A stretch of 64,000 nucleotides of DNA from Novosphingobium decolorationis (GTDB taxonomy: Bacteria > Pseudomonadota > Alphaproteobacteria > Sphingomonadales > Sphingomonadaceae). The notes under the pieces are model-generated. The model was given only the letters and a program-made list of their open reading frames with translations. It searched no databases and had not been told where the DNA came from. The position numbers were made by a program, and so were the translations under genes. Every line of letters begins with the position of its first letter. The stretch's first letter is position 1. Of the stretch, positions 9,405 through 18,744 are shown one piece after another. The DNA is taken from contig NZ_CP054856.1 in assembly GCF_018417475.1 (NCBI RefSeq), positions 3,751,001-3,815,000 of the forward strand. The letters are read 5' to 3'.

Positions 9405-10358
9405 ATGCCCGCCACCTTCTTCCAGGACGACGATGTCGATCCCGAGATCCGGGACTGGCTCACGCAGATGTTTGCGGCCTCGGCCGCCTTGGGATCGCGG
9501 CCGGGCATGGAGGTCGCGCAGACGCGCGCCATTGCCGAGCAGCAGCGTGAACCCTGGCGTCGCGGAGGCCCTGGGATGTACGCCAGCGAGGAACTGCACG
9601 TCGGTCCCCATGCGCTGCGCGTGCGCATCCACCGGCCGGTGGCGGAGGATGTCCTCCCCGTTCTTGTCTATCTTCATGGGGGGGGCTGGTCGCTCTTCAG
9701 CATCGACACCCATGACCGGCTGATGCGCGAGTACGCCGCGCGCGCCGGGATCGCCGTGCTTGGCCTCGATTACAGGCTGGCCCCGGAAAACCCTTTCCCC
9801 GCCGCGATCGAGGACGTCGCCGAAGTTCTCGCCTGGCTCGATGAGGAAGGGCCTGCCCACGGTCTCGACCCGGTCCGCTACGCGCTTGGCGGAGACAGCG
9901 CCGGTGCCAACCTGGCCTTGTGTGGAACGCTCGAACGCCGCGCCGCGGGCAAGCCGCTTCCGCGCGCGATGCTCCTCAACTACGGGGCCTACGATCGCGC
10001 CGAGCGGCCCAGTTACGAACGCTACGGCGATGGCGAACGCTACATGCTTACCGGCCCGGAAATGGCCGATTTCTGGACCACCTATCTTGGCGTGGAAGCC
10101 GTTCAGGACCCACGCGCCCTTCCTTTCCGGGCCGATCTTGGCAGGCTCGCTCCAGCCTGGCTGTGCATCGCGCAATGCGATGTCCTGCTGGACGAAAACC
10201 TGGACATGGCCCGGAGGCTTGCCGAAGCCGGAAACCTCGTGGAAAGCCATGTCTACCAAGGCGCGACGCACAGCTTTCTCGAAGCGGTCGCGGCCTCCTC
10301 CCTCGCCGACCGCGCGATAACCGAGGCTTCGGAATGGCTCGCCAAGCAGATGAAGTAG
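9405..10358 (+). CDS. Alpha/beta hydrolase, hormone-sensitive lipase family
   Basis: The 317-residue product has the HSL-family set: HGGGWSLF for the oxyanion hole (about residue 90), the nucleophile elbow GDSAGANL, the acid in CDVLLDENLDMA, and the catalytic histidine in GATHSFLEA. The expected reaction is hydrolysis of carboxylic esters in the cytoplasm; no signal peptide is seen. The ATG at 9405 has AAGGA about 8 bases upstream. It follows the siderophore receptor after a terminator, so it likely has its own promoter. It could hydrolyse an ester siderophore, but that is only a contextual guess. Confidence 0.88.
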   Translation: MPATFFQDDDVDPEIRDWLTQMFAASAALGSRPGMEVAQTRAIAEQQREPWRRGGPGMYASEELHVGPHALRVRIHRPVAEDVLPVLVYLHGGGWSLFSIDTHDRLMREYAARAGIAVLGLDYRLAPENPFPAAIEDVAEVLAWLDEEGPAHGLDPVRYALGGDSAGANLALCGTLERRAAGKPLPRAMLLNYGAYDRAERPSYERYGDGERYMLTGPEMADFWTTYLGVEAVQDPRALPFRADLGRLAPAWLCIAQCDVLLDENLDMARRLAEAGNLVESHVYQGATHSFLEAVAASSLADRAITEASEWLAKQMK

Positions 10359-10463
10359 AGCTGGCACCGTCGGGCCTGGGCCGGGAGCGGACAGGCCGGT
10401 TTGGAGGAGCCAGTCAGCTAAACGCGACATCGCCGCTTTGACCTGGCCGGGGTAAAAGGACCT

Positions 10464-10542
10464 GCCAGCGTGACGGAATTGGTCGACGCATCTCAACAGC
10501 GATCCTGGAAGTGGGTACGGGTTCGATCCCCTGACGCTGGCA
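10464..10542 (+). pseudogene. tRNA-like sequence (degenerate tRNA-Leu-like)
   Basis: A perfect 7-base-pair acceptor stem (GCCAGCG/CGCTGGC) followed by ACC brackets 64 bases that include a tRNA-Leu-like D region (GACGGAATTGGTCGACGCA) and a TTCGATC T-loop. The anticodon stem cannot be folded, the T stem holds only three pairs, and the length of 79 is too short for a class II tRNA. It lies at the left border of the accessory region and may be a relic of an integration site. The flanking bases 10359-10753 hold no convincing gene. Confidence 0.35.
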
Positions 10543-10701
10543 CCTTGTCCGGACCAGATGGGAACCAGCGGGTTTCAGCCCTTTGCCGTCCGATCCGGCC
10601 AATAACCCTAAGGTTCAGCTCTGACAGAGGTCTACCAGCGCTCGATCCAAGTTGGCCGCTGCCGCTTTAACTCTTCCTCGCACAAGGATATTTGACTTCC
10701 T

Positions 10702-10743
10702 TTGTGATCGCTGTAAACATGTCTTGTGATCAGCGTTCACAGG
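10702..10743 (+). promoter_or_regulatory. Tandem operator-like repeat before the HTH-ParA gene
   Basis: Two related 20-base units begin TTGTGATC at 10702 and 10724, 22 bases apart, which is two helical turns. They also contain an inverted pair CTGTAAAC/GTTCACAG. The repeat ends 10 bases before the start codon. The encoded protein carries its own helix-turn-helix, so autoregulation or a centromere-like site is plausible. Confidence 0.45.
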
Positions 10744-10753
10744 GTTTGCTAGA

Positions 10754-11800
10754 TTGATTCGACAGAATGAGCCGGAGCTTGTTGGACTTAATGAGATCGC
10801 CACCATGGCTGGCGTCTCACGACAGGCCGTTGCCAATTGGCGAACTCGCTATCGAGACTTTCCCCAACCGCTGGTCGAACTCAAGGCTGGCCCCGTCTTC
10901 AGGGTCGGTCCAGTTAGAGCTTGGCTACGAAGAAGGAAAATTCCTATGGCGCGTATCGTCTCGTTGATAAATTTGAAGGGCGGGGTAGCAAAAACCACCA
11001 CGACAGTCGCCTTGGCCGAGACGCTGTCTTCTCAGCACGGAAAGAAGGTTTTGGTAATCGATCTCGATCCACAGACGAATGCCACCACCATGCTAATCGG
11101 GGAGAAAAAGTGGAAGTCTCTAAACAAGAAGGGCCACACGCTTGCCACGCTGTTCAAAGATGCGCTGGATCCGACGAACCGAACCTTCGATCTTGATAAG
11201 ACCCTCCAGAAGGGTGTCTCCGACGTAAAGGGTGCGAACTCGATCGACCTCCTTCCATCGAGCTTGGATTTAATCGACGTCCAGGATCGGCTTGCTAGCG
11301 CACCTTCTGGGCAGTTCTATGCCCAGACTCCGATCGACCTGCTCCGCCTGGCGGTAAAGCCGATCCTAGATAACTATGATGTTGTCCTGATCGACTGCCC
11401 GCCGAACCTCGGTATAATTACGCTCAACGGCCTTCGCATTTCGGAGGGCTATATCATCCCCACCGTGCCAGACGTTCTGTCGACTTACGGCATCCCACAG
11501 ATCGTGAAGCGCGTTGGAAACTTCTCCAAAGACGTCGGCGAGGACATCGAACCCCTTGGAATCGTGATCACTAAGTATCAAGAGAACAGTACGATCCATT
11601 ACAACGTCTCGCGCGACCTCCGAGGTCGTGGCGATCCTCCCGTGTTCGACACCGTCATCCGCCAAGCGAACCAGATCGCGGCAGCCGCCGAAAACCAGCC
11701 AAGCGAAAGGACGCTCAAACAGAAGTACGGCTATGGAGATCTGGCTGAGAGATACATTGATCTCGCTGCGGAACTCATTGAGACGCTGGAGGATCTATGA
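10754..11800 (+). CDS. ParA-family ATPase fused to an N-terminal helix-turn-helix
   Basis: Residues about 8-60 form a helix-turn-helix (GLNEIATMAGVSRQAVANW, then RAWLRRRK). From about residue 65 a complete ParA/MinD ATPase follows, with the deviant Walker A (KGGVAKTTT), the switch region DLDPQTNATT and the Walker B-like VLIDCPPNLG. Total length is 348. The start is TTG; an internal ATG at 10946 would give a ParA without the HTH, but the upstream frame is open and clearly coding. ParA proteins segregate plasmids or position large complexes by ATP-dependent DNA binding. Type Ia plasmid ParAs have an N-terminal HTH, although here the HTH resembles the excisionase/MerR type. The gene overlaps the next one (ATGA). 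Base use is less GC-rich than its neighbours, suggesting transfer. Confidence 0.88.
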   Translation: MIRQNEPELVGLNEIATMAGVSRQAVANWRTRYRDFPQPLVELKAGPVFRVGPVRAWLRRRKIPMARIVSLINLKGGVAKTTTTVALAETLSSQHGKKVLVIDLDPQTNATTMLIGEKKWKSLNKKGHTLATLFKDALDPTNRTFDLDKTLQKGVSDVKGANSIDLLPSSLDLIDVQDRLASAPSGQFYAQTPIDLLRLAVKPILDNYDVVLIDCPPNLGIITLNGLRISEGYIIPTVPDVLSTYGIPQIVKRVGNFSKDVGEDIEPLGIVITKYQENSTIHYNVSRDLRGRGDPPVFDTVIRQANQIAAAAENQPSERTLKQKYGYGDLAERYIDLAAELIETLEDL

Positions 11801-12219
11801 AGCTTAAGGCACGATTGACGCAAATAGCGACACTCATCGCCAGCGAGGCTGACCGCAATCCCGAGTTCGCGGCCCAGCTTGAGAGTCTTCTGGGTGACAT
11901 CAGAAAGGCTCCGGCAAAAAAGCCCGTGCGCAAGTCGATGAACAAGGAGGCGCCCACTGGCGGTGGACCGACGGGCCATCGAGGGAGGCGTCCACCGGCA
12001 GTCCTAGATCCCGTGGCGCTCGCACGGGAAAGCGAGGCTGCACTTAGGGCAGGTCTGGCCGAACTCGATCATGATCGCCTGCTCGACGTGGTCGCAGAGT
12101 ATGGCATGGACCCTGGGAAGCTAGTTATGAAGTGGAAGGACGACGGACGTATCCTGGAGCGTATCGTCGAACTATCCATGGCCCGAGCGACCAAAGGTGA
12201 CGCCTTCCGCGCCGACTGA
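11797..12219 (+). CDS. Unknown protein coupled to the HTH-ParA gene
   Basis: This 140-residue protein is not recognised. It overlaps the ParA stop by four bases (ATGA), so the two should be translated together. It is highly charged. The N-terminus is helical (residues 1-40), the middle is a basic, Gly/Pro-rich linker (KKPVRK, GHRGRRPP), and the C-terminal half is helical with LAELDHDRLLDVVAEYGMDPGKLV. Position and charge pattern are what one expects of a small ParB-like DNA-binding partner, but no ParB motif can be seen. Confidence 0.75.
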   Translation: MKLKARLTQIATLIASEADRNPEFAAQLESLLGDIRKAPAKKPVRKSMNKEAPTGGGPTGHRGRRPPAVLDPVALARESEAALRAGLAELDHDRLLDVVAEYGMDPGKLVMKWKDDGRILERIVELSMARATKGDAFRAD

Positions 12220-12384
12220 TCGGATGTCCAGCGATTGGAGGCGCGAGGCACCACCGAAAAGAGCGACTGCTTACAGAATGACGCGAGGGCCGTGCGAATG
12301 ACAGAATTGGGCGCCTGACTGCCCTGCGGCTTCTCGAATATCGGAATGATTGCGAATATAAGGGAACAGTGCAATCATAACCCG

Positions 12385-12717
12385 ATGAACCGCACGAAAG
12401 CCGAGTGGAAGAGATGGGCGCCTGAGCTCTGGCTAGCCGTAATGTTTTTTATGATCGCGGGGTTTTCGATCCGGTCTGCAATTGCCGGAGCAATTTTAAT
12501 CTTTACCTCCGCGCTGTTTTGGCTGGTCGAAACCCGGTTGCAGCGGCCGCGCCGATCCTATTGTCGATTGGCTCTGGGATCAGCCCTTCTACTAATCTTC
12601 TTGGTTTACGTTTCCTGGCACGGCGAAAAACTGCTTGCGGGCCTGACGTGGCTCGGCATGACAGTGATTGCCCTGTTCATCACCGCTTCCTATGAGCGGC
12701 AGGAAGGGCTGAGCTGA
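12385..12717 (+). CDS. Small four-helix membrane protein, unknown
   Basis: The 110-residue product starts with a basic segment (NRTKAEWKRW). It then has four hydrophobic stretches (about residues 15-30, 34-50, 60-78 and 82-98), giving a compact inner-membrane protein. I do not recognise a family. An alternative in-frame ATG lies 13 codons upstream at 12346; neither has a good ribosome-binding site. It lies between the ParA pair and an interrupted gene in the accessory region. Confidence 0.55.
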   Translation: MNRTKAEWKRWAPELWLAVMFFMIAGFSIRSAIAGAILIFTSALFWLVETRLQRPRRSYCRLALGSALLLIFLVYVSWHGEKLLAGLTWLGMTVIALFITASYERQEGLS

Positions 12718-12790
12718 CCCCTCCTAAATGCGTCCCTTCGCCAACTGTCACACCCAACAAAACCGAAGGTCTACTCCCTGGCGCATTAAA

Positions 12791-12853
12791 TCGCACCTCG
12801 AACGGCCGACGAGGGCGCAGCGCAGAATTTCAGCACACGCCCCATAGCAGCCG
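12791..12853 (+). repeat. Intergenic repeat family B, partial copy 1
   Basis: This stretch aligns with the second half of the copies at 19510 and 20003. Shared landmarks are GAACG(A/G)CCGA, GGGCGCA, GCAGAATT and CACACG/CGCCCC followed by AGCAGCC-like bases. It lies just before an interrupted gene. Confidence 0.55.
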
Positions 12854-12880
12854 TCAGTACATTGTGGCACCATCGCTGCT

Positions 12881-13121
12881 ATGAACGCTTTTCTGTTGCT
12901 CGGTTTGGCAGCTGCTGCCGTCCTCCCCAATCCTGCGGGCATCTGGGATCTTGAGGTCGATCAAACCACAATTTTCCGTTTCGAGCTGCGCGATACGCCG
13001 CATGGAATAGAGGCAACTTGGGAACGCCCAGAGCACTTCCAATTTGATGGAGACACATTCTCCCAAGTCTCAGGTGAGAACGGCGGAGCAATATTCGACC
13101 ACGCTAGCGGCGGGATAGTCC
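12881..13121 (+). pseudogene. Exported protein of unknown function, 5' part (interrupted by IS21)
   Basis: The first 80 codons of a gene that continues beyond two insertion elements. A signal peptide (MNAFLLLGLAAAAVLP) is followed by a beta-rich segment (GIWDLEVDQTTIFRFEL, GIEATWERPEHFQFDG). The reading frame enters the IS21 end at 13122 and stops within it after five more codons. The later pieces are at 15569-15652 and 18838-19492. Together they would make an exported protein of about 325 residues. I do not know its function. Confidence 0.7.
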
Positions 13122-13179
13122 TGCTGCGGGCGGCGTAAAAGTCGTCCACCTTGAAGCCTTTCTGCCAAGTCAGGGAGGT

Positions 13180-14685
13180 GTGGGGATCTACAGCGTGGAA
13201 CTTTATCTTCAGGTCCGTTTGGCTTGCGCGGATGGCATGAGCCAGCGGGCGGCGGCGAAGCGTTTCAATGTGTCGCGCGACACGGTGCGCAAGATGCTGT
13301 CGTTTTCATCGCCACCGGGTTACCGGCGTCAATCTGTCCCGCAGCGTCCGAAGCTGGACGGGTTTGTGGCGATCATTGATGGATGGCTTGAAGGGGACCG
13401 CTGCGTCCCGCGCAAACAGCGCCATACGGCGAAGCGGGTATTCGACCGCTTGCGCGCCGAGCATGGTTTCACCGGCGGCTATACGATCATCAAGGATTAC
13501 ATCCGCGAGCGTGAGCAACGCAGCCGGGAGATGTTCGTGCCGCTGGCCCACCCGGCGGGGGATGCGCAGGCCGATTTCGGGGAAGCGCTGGTGGAGATCG
13601 GCGGGGTGCAGCAGAAGGCCTACTTCTTCGCACTCGATCTGCCGCACAGTGATGCCTGCTATGTGCGGGCCTATCCGGCGGCGGTGGCGGAGGCCCGGTG
13701 GACGGACACGTTCATGCCTTCGCGTTCTTCTGGCGCGGTGCCGCGCTCGATCGTCTATGACAACGATCGCCGCCTTGTGGCGAAGATCCTGCCAGACGGC
13801 ACGCGTAAGCGTGCCACGCTGTTCAGCGCTTTCCTGTCGCATTACGTGATCCGCGACCGCTATGCCCGCCCGGGCAAGGGGAACGAGAAAGGCAATGTGG
13901 AAGGGCTGGTTGGTTACTGCCGCCGCAATTTCATGGTGCCGATCCCGAAGTTCCCGACCTGGGAGGCCTTCAACCTATGGCTGGAGGAGCAATGCCGCAA
14001 GCGCCAGCAGGACAAGGTGCGCGGACAGAGCGAGACGATCGGTGAGCGCTTGCAACGCGATCTGGCAGCCATGCAGCCTCTGCCCGCTACACCCTTCGAG
14101 GCCTGCGATCAGACGAGCGGGCGGGTCTCCTCGCAATCCCCGTGCGCTACAGGACCAACGATTATTCGGTTCCGGTGGCCGGGGCCATCAGGAGGTCTGG
14201 ATCAGGGCCTATGTCGATGAGGTGGTGGTCGGCTGCCGCAGCGAAGTCATCGCCCGTCATCCTCGTTGTTATGCCCGCGAGGAGGTTATCTTCGACCCGC
14301 TCCACTATCTCCCGCTGATCGAGCAGAAGATCAACGCATTCGACCGTGCCGCGCCTTTGCAGGGCTGGGATTTGCCCGAAGCGTTCACGACACTGCAGCG
14401 GTTGATGGAAGGCCGCATGCACAAGCATGGCAGGCGTGAATATGTACAGGTGCTGCGCCTGTTGGAAACGTTCACCCTCGCCGATCTCCGTGCGGCGGTG
14501 GAACAGGCCATTGATCTTGGCGCCATCGGCTTCGATGCCGTCAAGCACCTCGCCCTGTGCCGGGTCGAACGCGTACCGCCCGTGCTGGACTCGACGTCTA
14601 TCCCTTCCTGCCACGCACAACGGTCGAGAAGACCTTTGCCAGAGCCTATCTGAGCCTGCTCTCCGACCAGCAGGAGGCCGCATGA
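13180..14685 (+). pseudogene. istA: IS21 transposase IstA, frameshifted
   Basis: The N-terminal HTH (MSQRAAAKRFNVSRDTVRKML) and the DDE catalytic core (HPAGDAQADFGEA, VYDNDR, GNEKGNVEG) are in one frame. The frame then breaks near 14140, again near 14190, and a third time near 14590. Reading across the breaks restores the family sequence (YRTNDYSVPVA, EVWIRAYVDEVV, then DVYPFLPRTTVEKTFARAYL) and ends at a TGA that overlaps the istB start. A full-length IstA of about 500 residues is therefore not made. Confidence 0.85.
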
Positions 14686-15445
14686 GCGATCAGACCCCGG
14701 AGCTTCTTCTCGCTCACAATCTCAAGGCACTCAAGCTGCCTACGTGCCTGCGAGCACCACAAGCTCGCCCGGCAATGTGCCGCTGAAGGCGTCGATCATA
14801 TCCGCTTCCTCGCCCGCCTTGTCGAGATGGAGATGATCGACAGGGAGCGTCGTATGGTCGAGCGGCGCATCAAGGCCGCGCGCTTCCCCGCCGTCAAAAG
14901 CCTCGACAGCTTCGACTTCACCGTCATCCCCAGGCTCAACAAGATGCAGGTGCTCGAGATGGCGCGCTGCGAGTGGATCGAGCGGCGTGAGAACGCCATC
15001 GCTCTGGGGCCATCGGGCACCGGAAAGACGCACGTAGCGTTAGCTCGGACTGGCAGCATGCCAGAAAGGGCTGTCGGTGGGCTTCACCACTGCGGCGGCG
15101 CTGGTCAGCGAAATGATGGAGGCGCGCGACGAGCGGCGTCTCCTGCGCTTCCAGAAGCAGATGGTCGGATACAAACTGCTCATCATCGACGAACTGGGCT
15201 TCGTACCGCTCTCCAAGACCGGCGCCGAACTGCTGTTCGAGCTGATCTCCCAGCGTTACGAACGCGGCTCCACCTTGATCACCAGCAACCTGCCCTTCGA
15301 CGAATGGACCGAAACCTTCGGATCCGAGCGTCTCACAGGCGCGCTCCTCGATCGCCTGACCCATCACGTCAGCATCCTCGAGATGAACGGCGAAAGCTAT
15401 CGCCTCGCTCACAGCCGGGCCCGCAAGGCCAAAATCAGACCCTGA
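14682..15445 (+). pseudogene. istB: IS21 helper ATPase IstB, frameshifted
   Basis: IstB is the AAA+ partner that helps IstA. The start (MSDQTPELLLAHNLKALKLPT) is in one frame. A second frame from about 14750 has the P-loop GPSGTGKTHVA, and a third from about 15050 has the Walker B LLIIDELGFVPLS and the sensor TSNLPFDEW. Two frameshifts, near 14745 and 15045, disrupt it. The ATG overlaps the istA stop as in intact elements. Confidence 0.85.
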
Positions 15446-15568
15446 AAAGCAAGCCAATGCCGGGGGGAGTGGCCCTCGGGCTACGCCCTCACGCCACTCC
15501 CCCCGGCGTGTAACACGATGGCCTGGTTTTACGCCGCCCCATGGCCGACTTTTGCTCCGCCGTTGACA

Positions 15569-15652
15569 CTCAGGGCCATCCCTGCGCCGCAATGCCAAAA
15601 GCGTGAAAGTTGTCGACGACGACGTGGAGATGAGCTTCGACGACCCTGCACC
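15569..15652 (+). pseudogene. Exported unknown protein, middle piece (between IS21 and IS66)
   Basis: A short coding remnant reads LRRNAKSVKVVDDDVEM and then SFDDPAP up to the IS66 border. Removing the IS66 and one copy of its 8-base duplication joins this frame exactly to the C-terminal piece at 18838. It is the bridge that shows the outer pieces belong to one gene. Confidence 0.65.
15645..15652 (+). repeat. 8-bp target duplication of IS66 (left copy)
   Basis: CCTGCACC here is repeated exactly at 18830-18837. IS66 elements duplicate 8 bases, so this fixes the element borders. Confidence 0.9.
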
Positions 15653-15685
15653 GTACCCATCCGGTGAAGGCCGCAGTGGCCGTGG

Positions 15686-16324
15686 CTAGGTCGCCTTTGG
15701 TTTGATGATGCGCTTTGCTGCGGCGTTGCGTCTGACAGCGATACGAGCGAGCCCCGCTTCGATCGGCAAGATGTCGAGTTCGTCCGGGTCGTAGCCGTCG
15801 AGCCAGTCGTTGATTTCGATATGCTGCTCGTGCGTGGGATCAGACCTGATCTCCAGCATCTCGTAGAAGCCGGAGATCCCGCCGCAATCCTCGGGTGGAC
15901 ACTCGCGCTCGCCGCCGATGAAGCGGGGATAGGCGAGAGCCGGATCTCCCTGCCGAACGTCGCTCAAGGTGAGCGTGTGCTGCCAGTCGTCACCAAAGTC
16001 GTAGGAATACGCGATCGTGGTCGCGCCGGGAGCGAGTACGTCGCGCAGGCGGATGCGCGCGGCAATCTTGCGCGGAGCGGTTCCCCAGTCGTCTTCCATC
16101 GGCAGGCCATAAGTCTGGTCGTCAATGCGCATCTCCCAGAGATGGTAATCGAACCATCCCATCGCGGCCTGCACGATGTCGTGCAGGACCTTGAGAGTGA
16201 CCGAGGTCGGCACTTCGACCAGGCGCCAGATTGGCGGATCGCTGTCCTCAAGCTCGATGCGCAGCCTTGCGATCTGCAGGAAACTGTCGGTGGCTGTGGG
16301 CCTGTCTGTCGATCGGGCGGTCAT
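15686..16324 (-). CDS. Plasmid pRiA4b ORF-3 family protein (IS66 passenger)
   Basis: The 212-residue product shows the family pattern: [20 protein letters not shown] at the N-terminus, [19 protein letters not shown], then [15 protein letters not shown] in the core and [15 protein letters not shown] further on. The biochemical role is not known. Members often lie beside or inside transposable elements. Its ATG overlaps the tnpC stop (ATGA), and it lies wholly inside the IS66 borders, so it is a passenger translated with the transposase. It is the only gene besides tnpA in this element that remains intact. Confidence 0.85.
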   Translation of the reverse strand: MTARSTDRPTATDSFLQIARLRIELEDSDPPIWRLVEVPTSVTLKVLHDIVQAAMGWFDYHLWEMRIDDQTYGLPMEDDWGTAPRKIAARIRLRDVLAPGATTIAYSYDFGDDWQHTLTLSDVRQGDPALAYPRFIGGERECPPEDCGGISGFYEMLEIRSDPTHEQHIEINDWLDGYDPDELDILPIEAGLARIAVRRNAAAKRIIKPKAT

Positions 16325-17966
16325 GCCACCTGCGATAGCACTCCGGGCCGGACTTGCCAGTTCCAGGGGAGCAGTTCGTCGATCCGGTTGACGGGATGCT
16401 CGGCAATGCGCGCGAGGACATCGGCCAGCCGTGCCTGCGGATCGACATCGTTGAGCCGGGCGGTCTGGATCAGCGTATAGAGCACGGCGGCGCGCTGTCC
16501 GCCGCGATCGGAGCCGCAGAACAGCCATGCCTTGCGCCCGAGGGGCACGCAGCGCAGCGCCCGCTCGGCTGCGTTGTTCGTGAGGCAGATCCGGCCATCT
16601 TCGAGGAAGCGGGTGAAGGCCCCCCAGCGTCGGAGCATGTAGTTGATGGCCTTGGCCAGATCGTGGCTGCGCGAGAGCTTCGCGAGCTGGGCGGTGAGCG
16701 GGCGTGCAGATCCGCCATCTGCGGTGCGCTGAGGTCCTGCCGGACGGCGAGGCGCTCTTCGGTGGCCTTGCCGCTGATGCCACGCTCGATCTCGAACAGG
16801 GCATCGAGGCGCTGCACAGCTTCCAACGCGATCGGATAGATCATGCCGGTACGCTCGCCGCGGCTCTTCCTGCGTGCGGCGGCCTCGACGTCGGCGAGTT
16901 CGAAGAACTTGCGCCGTGCATGCGCAAAGCAACCCGCCTCGGTCACGGGTGCGGGCTGACGGCCGGGCGCGTAGAGCTCGTTGTAGCCGCCATAGGCATC
17001 AGCCTGCAGAATCCCGGCCCAGGACGCCAGATGCGCCCGAGGATGCTCGCCGCGCCGGTCGCGGGAATAGTGGAACAGGGCTGCGGGCGGATCGCTGCCG
17101 GCAAAGGACCGGTCATCGCGGACGTAAACCCACAGGCGCGCGGTATCGGTCTTGCCCTTGGCGGGACCGGCACGGTTGTATCGTCGCCATGCAGCCGCCG
17201 GGCCGCAAGCACGTGCGCCTCGATCCGTCGATAGAGCGGCATCAGGGCGAAGGCCGCCGCGCCCACCTGGTCGGCCAGCGTCGAGGTGCTGAGCGCCACG
17301 CCTTCGCGCGCGAAGCGCTCGGCCTGGCGGTTGAGGGGCTGATGCTGGCCATACTCGAACAGCAGCATGGCGAGGAAACTGGGGCCGGCCCATCCGCGCG
17401 GCACGACATGGAACGGCGCTGGAGGCTGCGTGATCGCCTCGCAATCCCGGCACGAGAACTTCTCGCGTACCGTTTGGATCACCTTCCACTGGCGCGGGAT
17501 CACTTCGAGCGTCTCGGTCACGTCTTCGCCCAGCTTCGACAGGCGCACGCCGCCGCAGGACCGGCATGAACACGGTGCGGGAATGACAACGCGCTCGCGC
17601 GGGAGGTGTGCGGGGAGCGGCTTACGGCTCGGCCGCTTGCGCGCGAAGGCGGCAACGTCGGCTGTCCTGGCGGCGGCAACTTCTGGCGGCTAGGTCATCC
17701 TCGCAGGCATCGGCCTCGAGGTCTTCCAACTGAAGCTCAAGCTGGTCGAGAAGTCGACGGCTGCGCTCGGCACTGGCGCCATATTGCTCGCGGCGCAGCT
17801 TGGCGATCTGCAGCTTGAGGTGGGCGATCATCGCCTCGGTCGCGCTCTCGCGGGCCCTGGCATTGGCGAGGCGCGCCTCGGCCTCGTCGGCGCGTTCAAG
17901 CGCGGCGGACAGCAGCGCCTTGAGCGCTTCGACGTCGTCCGGAAGGGGCGATGCGGCCGTGTCCAT
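16321..17966 (-). pseudogene. tnpC: IS66 transposase TnpC, multiply frameshifted
   Basis: The N-terminal coiled coil (from about 17966, ALLSAALERADEAEARL) and the REQYGASAERS segment are in one frame. The zinc-finger part and WAGPSFLAMLLFEYGQHQPLNRQAERF lie in a second frame. The core DDRSFAGSDPPAALFHYSRDR and [11 protein letters not shown] lie in a third, and the end ([22 protein letters not shown]) lies in yet another. Breaks fall near 17680, 17155 and 16720. An intact protein would be about 540 residues with a DDE active site. Confidence 0.88.
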
Positions 17967-18038
17967 GACGAGCATGGAATCACAGATCGGCGCAGCATTG
18001 AAGCGAAAATGCGCCGGAAGGCGAAGAAAGTGGCTGGT

Positions 18039-18379
18039 CTATCCGGCGCTCTGCGGGCGCCAGGAATACTGCGGGTTACGCCAGTCGATCCCTTCCAGCA
18101 GGCAGGACAATTGCGCGTTGGTCAGCGAGACGATCCCGTCCTTCGCCGAGGGCCACACGAAGCGTCCTTCTCGAGCCGCTTGGAATAGAGCGACATGCCT
18201 ATCCCGTCGTGCCAGATGATCTTGATCAGCGATCCCGTCCGTCCGCGAAACACGAACAGGTCGCCCCCATGCGGATCGCGCTTCAGGCCCTGCTGGACCT
18301 GCAAGGCCAGCCCTTGCATCCCTTTGCGCATGTCCGTGTGCCCCATGGCGATCCACACCCGCGCGCCCGCTGGGATCAC
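18039..18379 (-). pseudogene. tnpB: IS66 TnpB, frameshifted
   Basis: The family core GHTDMRKGMQGLALQVQQGL and DLFVFRGRTGSLIKI is intact. The frame breaks near 18165 after YSKRLEK; the expected ending (FVWPSAKDGIVSL) continues in another frame to 18039. TnpB is needed for IS66 transposition, though its chemistry is unclear. The start overlaps the tnpA stop. Confidence 0.85.
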
Positions 18380-18744
18380 CGCAGCGCCTTCAAGGTCGCG
18401 GTGACCAGTGCAGCGGGAGCTTCGGCCGAAATGCGAACGCGCCGACCTTCGCCCAGTTCGACGGTGATCACGCCGCAGCGATCACAGCCGTCCACCTTCT
18501 CGTCCTTAGTGAGGACCGCCTGGGCAAAGGCTGCCTCCACCATCGGAAGGGATGCCCCTTTGGCTTGTTCGCGTCGCAGATTGCGCCGCCAGGTGTAGAT
18601 CAGGCTGGTCGATACGTCCCGCCGCCGGGCTACGTCCGCGACACATGCGCCCGGCGCGAAGGCCTCGGCCAGGATCTTGAAGCGCTCCTCGTCCCGCCAC
18701 CGACGCCGCCGCTCCGGCCCCGTCATCACCGTAATCTGCCCCAT
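18376..18744 (-). CDS. tnpA: IS66 accessory protein TnpA
   Basis: The 122-residue protein has the transposase HTH_8 pattern (RRRWRDEERFKILAEAF, then VADVARRRDVSTSLIYTWRRNL) in its first 60 residues and a variable acidic C-terminal part. It lies first in the IS66 operon and overlaps tnpB by four bases. It is the one transposition gene of this element without a frameshift. Confidence 0.88.
   Translation of the reverse strand: MGQITVMTGPERRRRWRDEERFKILAEAFAPGACVADVARRRDVSTSLIYTWRRNLRREQAKGASLPMVEAAFAQAVLTKDEKVDGCDRCGVITVELGEGRRVRISAEAPAALVTATLKALR

Larger units (their letters stand above)
13122..15568 (+). mobile_element. IS21-family insertion sequence (decayed)
   Basis: The element is 2,447 bp. 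Its termini begin TG and end CA, and show matching inverted ends: TGCTGCGGGCGGCGTAAAAG on the left and TGTCAACGGCGGAGCAAAAG as the complement of the right, both with AAAAGTCG at the same distance from the tip. It encodes istA and istB in the usual overlapping order. Both genes are frameshifted. No target duplication could be recognised: the left flank ends ATAGTCC and the right flank begins CTCAGGG. Confidence 0.85.

Noticed and set aside
13122..15568. Target duplication of the IS21 element
   Set aside because: The flanks (ATAGTCC and CTCAGGG) do not repeat in any 4-8 base window, so none is annotated.
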